A stretch of DNA of 6,065 bases from an uncultured Coriobacteriia bacterium (GTDB lineage: Bacteria; Actinomycetota; Coriobacteriia; Coriobacteriales; QAMH01): contig CASDTD010000212.1 in assembly GCA_949283445.1 (NCBI GenBank), positions 1-6,065 of the forward strand. Direction: 5' to 3'. Shown in pieces: positions 1 to 6,065 of the stretch. Under the pieces are notes generated by a model, which searched no databases, had not been told where the DNA came from, and saw only the letters and a list, made by a program, of their open reading frames with translations. Each line of letters opens with the position of its first letter. Within the stretch, counting starts at the first letter, position 1. The position numbers and the translations under genes were made by a program.

Positions 1-510
1 GCGTGCTTGCGGTTCGCAGATGATGCGCGCGTCATCGATGCCAGCTTGCAGCAGGTAGTCGCGCATGCCTTCCGCTTCTGTCGTGGGCTCAGAGGCGCCT
101 TTGCCGCCGGTGACGATGCAGAGCGTGTCGGGGTTATCGCGCAGGTAATCCGCCGCCGTGTCCAACCGTTGCTGCAACACGACGCTGGGGCCATCGGGTT
201 TTACTTGCGCTCCTAGAACGATGAGGTAGTCGAGCCCCGGTTTTCCGGCGGCGCAGAAGCTGGTCGCGATGAATCCCGTCTCTACAACGCCGAGGGCAAG
301 AACGAGCGCCAGCACGATGCCGCCAGCGCATTTTGCGGCAGAGGGAAGCTTGGCGAAAAGGCCGGCGTGCGTCCCTGCTGCGGCAGCCAGGAAGGCAGCG
401 CCCAGGCACAGCCACACGACGAAAAACGGCGTTCCTGACGCGACGGCGAAGATGCAGAGCCCGTAGGCGATGCAGACGATGCCGAGCAATGCCAGAAAAG
501 CTGCGAGCAT
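1..510 (-). CDS. Membrane-anchored DUF218 (YdcF/SanA/ElyC-like) protein, C-terminus cut off by window edge
   Basis: Reading the minus strand from the ATG at 510 gives 170 residues with no stop before the left edge. The first ~90 residues hold three hydrophobic stretches (about 2-24, 28-48 and 62-86), read as membrane segments. A DUF218 domain then begins: D94-YLIVLGAQ (G100-A-Q), the conserved-looking R115 in LQQRLDTAADY, then the strand and turn CIVTGGKG (T134-G138), and E145 in TTEAEGMRDYLL. This order is typical of DUF218. Family members such as E. coli SanA, ElyC and YdcF are linked to envelope integrity or are of unclear activity, so the exact role here is unknown. An AAAGGA Shine-Dalgarno lies about 4 bases before the ATG. 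An in-frame ATG at 549 lacks a ribosome site and is less likely. The gene is divergent from the lipoprotein gene at 833. The domain call is firm; the function is not. Confidence 0.88.
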   Translation of the reverse strand, partial: MLAAFLALLGIVCIAYGLCIFAVASGTPFFVVWLCLGAAFLAAAAGTHAGLFAKLPSAAKCAGGIVLALVLALGVVETGFIATSFCAAGKPGLDYLIVLGAQVKPDGPSVVLQQRLDTAADYLRDNPDTLCIVTGGKGASEPTTEAEGMRDYLLQAGIDDARIICEPQAR

Positions 511-596
511 GGTTTCCTTTCGGGAGAGATGCGTGCATGACCGGGACATGCTGGTACATGGTAGCCCAGGTTCGGGGCATCTTGAATAACCGCGAC

Positions 597-625
597 AGAA
601 TCCGCAGAAATAACCACGGTGTCAA
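597..625 (-). promoter_or_regulatory. Candidate promoter for the DUF218 gene
   Basis: On the minus strand a perfect TTGACA -35 box (625 to 620) is followed, after 17 bases, by GATTCT (602 to 597), which matches only 3 of 6 positions of the -10 consensus. A start near 590 would give an untranslated leader of about 80 bases. The -35 is good and the -10 weak, so this is tentative. Confidence 0.3.
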
Positions 626-666
626 CGCTGCTTTCGTCATGCGGGGAGGGCGCTAGAACCCCCCTT

Positions 667-723
667 GCGAACTGGGGAAATACACGGCTTTTCGCACGAG
701 TTCGCTTCTCCATACCGTATAAT
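667..723 (+). promoter_or_regulatory. Candidate promoter of the 833-1540 lipoprotein gene with an upstream inverted repeat
   Basis: A perfect TATAAT lies at 718-723, but no good -35 box is found 16-18 bases upstream. A perfect 7-base inverted repeat, GCGAACT (667-673) and AGTTCGC (699-705), brackets the expected -35 zone, so a DNA-binding activator or repressor could act here. Transcription from about 730 would give a leader of about 100 bases. The rest of the 511-832 interval shows no gene that I can support; the open frames crossing it are Arg-rich or run into the flanking genes out of frame. Confidence 0.38.
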
Positions 724-832
724 TCAAATCAGCGCGTGAATGGAATGGTGGGCGTTGTTTTCACAGCCTGCCGCACCGAATGGGGTCCGGTGCCTTATGC
801 CGCGCGAAGGTTTCGTGAAAGGGGAGAGTGTC

Positions 833-1540
833 ATGAAGATAAAGAAAATTGCTGTTGTCGCTGCTTGCGGCCTGCTTGCCGCGGCGCTCGGCTTGTTCGG
901 ATGCTCGTCTGGCGGTGGCGAAAGCGCCGACCAGCCGGCCGATTCCTCTGTGCAGGAAAGCGCGCAGGCGCCTGCCGGGCAGCCTGCTGGCGAGGGCATC
1001 ACGCCCGTTGAGGGCACGGTCGAAAAGCCCGCGCAGATGGGCGAGTGGCTCACCACCACGATTTACTCTTCCGAAGACAGCGAACATCACCCGATTTACT
1101 ATCGCATCACGGGCGTCGACTTCGACCAGGCCAAGGCCGAGGAGGCCATCAAGGCGTATAACGACGCGAGCAGCATGATCGAGCTGCAGGGGTTGGACGC
1201 CGACGATGCGAAAACCATGGAGTATATGACGGTTTCGTATGAGCTGTACGTGCCCGAGGCTGTGCCCGGCGGCGAATACGGCCTTACTCCGCCGAGCCTC
1301 CGTCTGGCGGTGTACAGTCTCGACGGCAGCTCCCTCGAGGTCGACGGCGTCACCTACATCGGCATGTACAGCACCGACGTCACGCTCGACGAGCCCGATT
1401 GGCTGCAGCCGGGCGATTCCATGACGGGTACGTCGCTGCTTGCCATCCCCAAGAACGCGAAGGAGTTCCTGCTGCAAAGCGACTATTCCGATCCTGAAAC
1501 GGACGAGTCGGTCGACACGAACACGCTGGTCAAGCGCTAG
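833..1540 (+). CDS. Predicted lipoprotein, possible DUF4352-like C-terminal domain
   Basis: This encodes 235 residues. A lipoprotein signal peptide is clear: basic start MKIKK, hydrophobic core at 6-20, and lipobox L21-F22-G23-C24, so Cys24 should be lipidated and the protein held on the outer face of the membrane. A low-complexity tether rich in Ser, Gly, Gln, Pro and Ala follows (25-65). The rest is a compact domain with beta-strand-like stretches. The segment LQPGDSMTGTSLLAIPKN (191-208) followed by KEFLLQ resembles the end of DUF4352-type extracellular sandwich domains, which often carry a PGxxxxG turn followed by a V/IP strand. That assignment is by eye and weak. The ATG at 833 was chosen because GGGGAG lies about 7 bases upstream and the signal peptide starts there; the frame extends to 740 without a plausible signal. 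It has its own terminator, so it is probably monocistronic. Function unknown. Confidence 0.9.
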   Translation: MKIKKIAVVAACGLLAAALGLFGCSSGGGESADQPADSSVQESAQAPAGQPAGEGITPVEGTVEKPAQMGEWLTTTIYSSEDSEHHPIYYRITGVDFDQAKAEEAIKAYNDASSMIELQGLDADDAKTMEYMTVSYELYVPEAVPGGEYGLTPPSLRLAVYSLDGSSLEVDGVTYIGMYSTDVTLDEPDWLQPGDSMTGTSLLAIPKNAKEFLLQSDYSDPETDESVDTNTLVKR

Positions 1541-1566
1541 GCGTTTTACGACATACAGACGGGAAG

Positions 1567-1601
1567 AACCGGGTTGGCCTGTAGGGGCTGGCCCGGTTTT
1601 T
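1567..1601 (+). terminator. Intrinsic (Rho-independent) terminator after the lipoprotein gene
   Basis: A 13-bp stem (1567-1579 with 1586-1598, three G-U pairs) closes a 6-base loop and runs into five Ts (1597-1601). It starts 26 bases after the stop codon of the lipoprotein gene. On the opposite strand no T-run follows the stem, so it should act only on plus-strand transcripts. Confidence 0.85.
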
Positions 1602-1633
1602 CGTTGTCTGGTGAGCCCTCGCGTGGCGGAAAG

Positions 1634-1720
1634 GATGAGACGGTTTTCGGAAAGTATCTCATCTCGGGTTTGCCGTCAGGCCGTTTTTGCTTGCGCGCCT
1701 AGAATGGAAACGGATGTATT
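1634..1720 (+). promoter_or_regulatory. Inverted repeat and weak promoter region ahead of the flavoprotein gene
   Basis: GATGAGA (1634-1640) and TCTCATC (1657-1663) form a perfect 7-base dyad with a 16-base spacer. The spacer itself contains TTTCGGAAA (1645-1653), nearly symmetric about the same centre. This looks like an operator rather than a terminator because no T-run follows. The best promoter I can find downstream is TTGCGC (1691-1696), 18 bases, TGTATT (1715-1720), which is weak. Because the preceding gene has a terminator, the flavoprotein gene needs its own promoter in this interval. Confidence 0.3.
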
Positions 1721-1744
1721 CGAATGCGGGCAGGGGAGGACGTC

Positions 1745-3262
1745 ATGAGCGAAGGCGAAAAGCAGCAGGTTGTAGATAGGCGTGAAAATGCACATGCGGT
1801 TGCAGGCATGTCGGAAATCGAAGGCGCAGAGACGCTCGTTGCCGATGTGGTGGTCGCTGGTTCGGGCGCGGCGGGCCTGTGCGCCGCCGTTCAAGCTGCA
1901 GAAGAGGGCGCGCGGGTCGTCTTGCTGGAAAAATCCCGTGTGCTGGGCGGCAACACCCGTTTTGCCGAGGGCATCTTCGCGGTGGGGTCGGCGCTTCAGA
2001 AGGAGATGGGCATCGAATGCGATGCGAAAGACATGCTCCGGCGTGAATACGAGTTCCACAACTACAAAGTGAACCCCAAGCTGTGGGAACAGGTCGCCCA
2101 GATGTCCGCTGACAACATCGACTGGCTCATGGAGCATGGCGCGCGTTTCGAGACGGTCGCGGCCACGGGCGGGGATGTGCCGACGTGGCATGTGTACCAG
2201 GGGCACCACGGCAATTCCATGATCGACGCACTTGCCGCGTGTGCCGAAGATGTGGGCGTCGACGTGCGCACGGGCTGTGCGGCACAGCGCCTGCTGCTGC
2301 AAGACGGTCGCGTGACGGGCGTCGTTGCACGGCAAGCCGATGGCGCGGAGCTGGAAATCCAGGCTCCGGCGGTTGTGCTGGCGACGGGCGGTTTCGGTGC
2401 GAACGGCGCGATGCTCGAAGAGCTCACGCACGTCGATACCGTGCGCATCAATTACCGCGGTTGTGCGGGCGTGACGGGAGACGGCATACGCATGGCGCGC
2501 GCGGCGGGCGCGGTTTCGAACAGCAACCCCACGGCCTGCCTGGTTGGCACGACGGTGGCGGGTGTCCCGCTCACCAACAGCATCACGGTGGCAGGCGCCA
2601 TGGAGCCCATGACGTTGTGGATCAACCAGGACGGGGAGCGCTTCGTGAGCGAGGACATCGTCAAGCATTACACACGCGCTTCGAATGTGCTGCTGACCCA
2701 ACAGCACGTCTATGCCGTCGCCGATGCGAACGTGCTACAAAAGCTCGTGGACGAGGGCACGCGCTTTGGCGCGGGAGCGTTTTTCATGCCGGGAACCAAG
2801 CTCGTGAAGCTGTTCGACGAGATTGAACAGGCGCTCGATCAGGGCAACCCCAACGTCTTCAAGGCGTCTTCCGTGGCAGAGCTGGCCAAGTGCATGGGCG
2901 TCGACGCCGAAGCTTTGGAGCAAACGGTTGCTGCATATAACGCCCTGTGCGCAGCTGGCGCTGACACGCAGTACGGCAAAGACCCCAGCAGCTTGGTCGC
3001 GCTGGAAACGGCGCCGTTTTTCGCGTTCGAGGTGACGGCCAACCTCATGAACACGATGGGCGGCGTGCGCATAGACGCGCGGTGCCGGGTGCTCGACGGA
3101 AAACATGAGCCGATTTGCGGCCTGTTCGCGACGGGCATGGAATGCGATGGCTATTCCGGCGAGACATATGGCATTGCGCTTCCGGGCTCTGACCAGGGCA
3201 TCGCCGTTGCCACAGGGCGTGTGGCAGGCCGCGAGGCAGCGCGCTTGCGGGCTACATCCTGA
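1745..3262 (+). CDS. FAD-dependent oxidoreductase of the fumarate reductase flavoprotein family (FAD_binding_2), substrate unknown
   Basis: This encodes 505 residues. The dinucleotide-binding motif VVVAGSGAAG (G39, G41, G44) is followed by LLEKSRVLGGNT (E62-K63, G69-N70-T71) and VLATGGFGAN (211-220), the standard FAD-site elements of the family. TGDG (244-247), the WINQDGERF strand with E303, NTMGG (436-440) and the C-terminal LPGSDQGIAVATGRVAG (479-495) complete it. Family members move hydride between FAD and a C-C double bond. Compared from memory with Shewanella fumarate reductase, the two His and one Arg substrate ligands appear to be N261, N436 and A478, so fumarate is an unlikely substrate. 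There is no Tat or Sec signal, no haem CxxCH and no FMN-binding domain, so a soluble cytoplasmic enzyme with an unknown electron donor is likely. The ATG at 1745 is preferred over 1724 because GGGGAGG lies 5 bases upstream; M22 is a less likely alternative. Convergent with the lipoprotein gene at 3252. Confidence 0.93.
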   Translation: MSEGEKQQVVDRRENAHAVAGMSEIEGAETLVADVVVAGSGAAGLCAAVQAAEEGARVVLLEKSRVLGGNTRFAEGIFAVGSALQKEMGIECDAKDMLRREYEFHNYKVNPKLWEQVAQMSADNIDWLMEHGARFETVAATGGDVPTWHVYQGHHGNSMIDALAACAEDVGVDVRTGCAAQRLLLQDGRVTGVVARQADGAELEIQAPAVVLATGGFGANGAMLEELTHVDTVRINYRGCAGVTGDGIRMARAAGAVSNSNPTACLVGTTVAGVPLTNSITVAGAMEPMTLWINQDGERFVSEDIVKHYTRASNVLLTQQHVYAVADANVLQKLVDEGTRFGAGAFFMPGTKLVKLFDEIEQALDQGNPNVFKASSVAELAKCMGVDAEALEQTVAAYNALCAAGADTQYGKDPSSLVALETAPFFAFEVTANLMNTMGGVRIDARCRVLDGKHEPICGLFATGMECDGYSGETYGIALPGSDQGIAVATGRVAGREAARLRATS

Positions 3263-4643
3263 CGAGTAACGTCGCTTTATCATCATATAGCGCAGGCGTG
3301 CTGTACTGCATGCCGTTGCAAAGCGTTGTCGTGCGCATGCCCGTGACTTCAAACGGCGGCTCGTCTTCGACATCTTGCGCCGCGGGGTTTTGCTCGATTC
3401 GGTAGAGGCAGGGCTCGAGTTCTGTCGGGGTCACGCCGAGCCTTTCCAGCCCGGTGTCAGGGGCGGTGTTGTCGTAGGCGAGCTTCACGTTGAACCAACC
3501 CTTGTCCTGCACGTCTTGGGGAAGCGACGCGAACAGGCTGTCTGCCGCTTTGATCTGGTATGTCTCGAAGACGGAAGGGTCAAGGGAGCGGGCATCACTT
3601 TGCGGCAGGCTTCCAGTGGCCTTGAGCTTTTCGTAGGAAATGGCGTCGAGGGTCTTCTTCAGCGTCACGTTGCCGTCTTGCAGGCGCACGCCGCTTTCGT
3701 CGGAGGTGATATAGACGCCGCGGCCGAGGTAGACCCAGTCGACGATGAGCCAGCCGCCGTCTTTCGCCGCGTCGCCGAAGGGGCTTTTCTTGCCGAGCAA
3801 GCCGCAGTTTCCGTCGTCTTCGATGGCGTGTTGGCGGTAACCTGACTGGTAGACGGTCACCTCTGCGGGCGCGCTTGTGCCCGTCAGCGTCAGCAAGGAC
3901 TGATACATCATGTCCACGGGCGCGACCCAGGCGGGCGTTTCGGGAACGTCCATGGGGAACGCGTCTTCATAGCTCGCGTCTTTGCCCGAAATCTCGAATT
4001 CCACGGAGGGCACATCGAGGTCTACGTGCGGTGCTTCGTCTCTGAAGAACTGCTCGTCGCCTGTATAGCGCGTGAAGAAAAACGAACCGGTCTTCTCGTA
4101 GCTGCCTTCGGCCTTGCTCCATTCGTAGAAAGAGATACGCTCGTCGAAGAAGCCGTCGCTGTTGTAGGACATGCCGTTGATGTACGCCGATGCAACCTCG
4201 TATCCTGCTGCCTCGAGCCGCCGCTTACCGTTTTCGACGAGCGCGCGAAACTTCTGCTCGTAGGCTGCGACAATCTCGTCTTCCTGCTTGTTGTCGCCGA
4301 TGACAGCGCCCTTTTCGAAGTCGACGAGCACCGCGTTGCCGTCGCTCATGGTGCAGAACACGCGCCCCAGCGAGTTGTAGCCGAACAGGGCGTAGGAGCG
4401 GTCTTCCCAGGTGCTGATGACGGTCGCGTTCGAGCCGTATTTGTCTGCGTAGTATTGCTCGGCTTGCCTGACCACGGAGCGCTCGTTGAATTTCCCCAGG
4501 TCGCTGCAGGCCGTGAGGGCAAGCATCGCGGCGCAGGCGAACAGGGCGCAGATGGCGGAGAGCGCGATTGCCGCAGTGCGCCCGCGTCTTGCAGGCGTCT
4601 TGTGGGCGGGTGCGCCGGGCCTGTCGGTGACATTCGAACGCAT
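3252..4643 (-). CDS. Predicted large lipoprotein of unknown function
   Basis: This encodes 463 residues. The N-terminus is basic (ARRGR, 18-22), followed by a hydrophobic segment (23-42) and lipobox L43-T44-A45-C46, so the mature protein should start at Cys46 on the outside of the membrane. I recognise no family. The first mature part (about 54-200) has a helix RQAEQYYADKYG, strands around VISTWEDRSYALFGY and NAVLVDFEKG, then a long helix (about 122-146) and aromatic-rich strands. The second part (about 235-390) includes GGWLIVDWVYLGRGVYITSD (297-315) and KGWFNVKLAY. The few Cys residues (97, 280, 412, 442) show no metal motif. The ATG at 4643 has GGGAGG about 8 bases upstream; the open frame extends to 4940 without a signal peptide or ribosome site. 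The stop lies inside the last codons of the flavoprotein gene, an 11-base tail-to-tail overlap. Confidence 0.88.
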   Translation of the reverse strand: MRSNVTDRPGAPAHKTPARRGRTAAIALSAICALFACAAMLALTACSDLGKFNERSVVRQAEQYYADKYGSNATVISTWEDRSYALFGYNSLGRVFCTMSDGNAVLVDFEKGAVIGDNKQEDEIVAAYEQKFRALVENGKRRLEAAGYEVASAYINGMSYNSDGFFDERISFYEWSKAEGSYEKTGSFFFTRYTGDEQFFRDEAPHVDLDVPSVEFEISGKDASYEDAFPMDVPETPAWVAPVDMMYQSLLTLTGTSAPAEVTVYQSGYRQHAIEDDGNCGLLGKKSPFGDAAKDGGWLIVDWVYLGRGVYITSDESGVRLQDGNVTLKKTLDAISYEKLKATGSLPQSDARSLDPSVFETYQIKAADSLFASLPQDVQDKGWFNVKLAYDNTAPDTGLERLGVTPTELEPCLYRIEQNPAAQDVEDEPPFEVTGMRTTTLCNGMQYSTPALYDDKATLLVRM

Positions 4644-4679
4644 GGAGGCACCTCCCGTGTGTCCGGGGCTCATGCGACT

Positions 4680-4708
4680 ATTGTCACCGAATACGGCGCG
4701 CCTTTCAA
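4680..4708 (-). promoter_or_regulatory. Candidate promoter of the 463-residue lipoprotein gene
   Basis: On the minus strand TTGAAA (4708 to 4703) is separated by exactly 17 bases from GACAAT (4685 to 4680), matching 5 of 6 and 4 of 6 consensus positions. A start near 4673 would give a leader of about 30 bases ending in the GGGAGG ribosome site. A perfect TTGACA further upstream (4726 to 4721) has no -10 box at a suitable distance. Confidence 0.42.
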
Positions 4709-4758
4709 CGGCGGGTGCGGTGTCAAGGTGCAGACCGTGTAGTCGTCTTGCGTCACGC

Positions 4759-4890
4759 GGCAACGTGCGTGTGGCCTGGCAGGTTGGGCGAGTTATGGCA
4801 GGCGAACGTTGCCAGAGCGCGCCCAACCGGGCATTTTGGGCGCGAATTCGCCAGAAAAACCGGGATATGCGACATTCCGGTTGCCATAAC
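4759..4890. repeat. Dense cluster of overlapping inverted repeats between divergent genes
   Basis: Visible perfect pairings include GGCAACGT (4759-4766) with ACGTTGCC (4806-4813), GGTTGGGCG (4782-4790) with CGCCCAACC (4820-4828), GTTATGGCA (4792-4800) with TGCCATAAC (4882-4890), and the palindrome GCGAATTCGC (4842-4851). AACCGGGAT (4858-4866) pairs with ATTCCGGTT (4874-4882), including one G-U, around a 7-base loop. Several pairings cross, so they cannot all form in one simple fold. The stretch holds no gene that I can support; the open frames across it are N-terminal extensions or antisense shadows. It could be a regulator-binding region, a structured untranslated or small RNA, or chance in GC-rich DNA. 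Confidence 0.45.
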
Positions 4891-4901
4891 GCGCACAAAC
4901 G

Positions 4902-4918
4902 ACCACGGCCTCCGTGGT
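4902..4918. repeat. Perfect 7-bp hairpin with 3-base loop
   Basis: ACCACGG (4902-4908) and CCGTGGT (4912-4918) are perfectly complementary around CCT. On neither strand does a T-run follow, so it is not a typical terminator. It sits between the inverted-repeat cluster and the pyrG promoter box. Confidence 0.45.
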
Positions 4919-4956
4919 GGCTTCCTATCTCCGCCCTCATATTTCGGTTGCGTTAA

Positions 4957-6065
<1,109 letters not shown>

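Noticed and set aside
134..640. 168-residue open frame on the minus strand
   Set aside because: It is Arg-rich and out of frame with the DUF218 coding sequence that occupies the same strand from 510 leftward.
761..1477. 238-residue open frame on the minus strand
   Set aside because: It is antisense to the 833-1540 lipoprotein, which has a clear signal peptide, ribosome site and terminator.
1745..1810. Tat or Sec signal peptide on the flavoprotein
   Set aside because: The first 30 residues are charged and polar with no hydrophobic core, and the DRR at 11-13 is not followed by a hydrophobic segment.
1676..2707. 343-residue open frame on the minus strand
   Set aside because: It is antisense to the flavoprotein gene, has Arg- and His-rich composition and no domain.
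4026..4742. 238-residue open frame on the plus strand
   Set aside because: It mirrors the lipoprotein gene and has no ribosome site or convincing family.
4759..4918. SRP RNA, tmRNA or another known structural RNA
   Set aside because: I see no conserved SRP tetraloop-type core, tRNA-like end or other recognisable signature; only generic hairpins are visible.
4902..4918. Terminator for either strand
   Set aside because: The hairpin is perfect but not followed by a T-run in either direction.
4644..4940. N-terminal extension of the 463-residue lipoprotein (start at 4940)
   Set aside because: It would bury the signal peptide about 100 residues inside the protein. The ATG at 4643 has a ribosome site and directly precedes the signal.

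Overview
The window looks like a chromosomal stretch of a high-GC actinobacterium. The class Coriobacteriia (Eggerthellaceae-like) fits best. The reasons are the actinobacterial-looking CTP synthase N-terminus, a soluble fumarate-reductase-like flavoprotein of a family that is strongly expanded in those gut anaerobes, and two lipoproteins with classical lipoboxes. This placement is inference; no rRNA or marker search was possible. No mobile element, CRISPR array, tRNA or rRNA was seen.

Layout from left to right. (1) Positions 1-510, minus strand: the N-terminal 170 residues of a membrane-anchored DUF218/YdcF-SanA-like protein that runs off the left edge. (2) Positions 511-832: a divergent intergenic region with candidate promoters on both strands. 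(3) Positions 833-1540, plus strand: a 235-residue lipoprotein with a possible DUF4352-like C-terminal sandwich, followed by a convincing intrinsic terminator at 1567-1601. (4) Positions 1745-3262, plus strand: a 505-residue FAD-binding flavoprotein of the fumarate reductase/ketosteroid dehydrogenase superfamily, apparently cytoplasmic, in which most of the classical fumarate-binding residues appear replaced. (5) Positions 3252-4643, minus strand: a 463-residue lipoprotein of unknown function, which converges on the flavoprotein and overlaps its 3' end by 11 bases. (6) Positions 4644-5079: a 436-base intergenic region unusually dense in inverted repeats, between a candidate promoter for the lipoprotein and a TATAAT box for the next gene. 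(7) Positions 5080-6065, plus strand: the N-terminal 328 residues of CTP synthase (pyrG), cut by the right edge.

The genes do not form one operon. Strands alternate and most genes have their own upstream region, so the window reads as single transcription units around a housekeeping gene. Both complete lipoproteins and the DUF218 protein belong to the cell envelope, whereas the flavoprotein and PyrG are cytoplasmic. No shared pathway can be shown from the sequence. The points most worth following are the altered active site of the flavoprotein and the overlapping, mutually exclusive pairings in the region upstream of pyrG. I did not find evidence for a wholly new multi-gene system.
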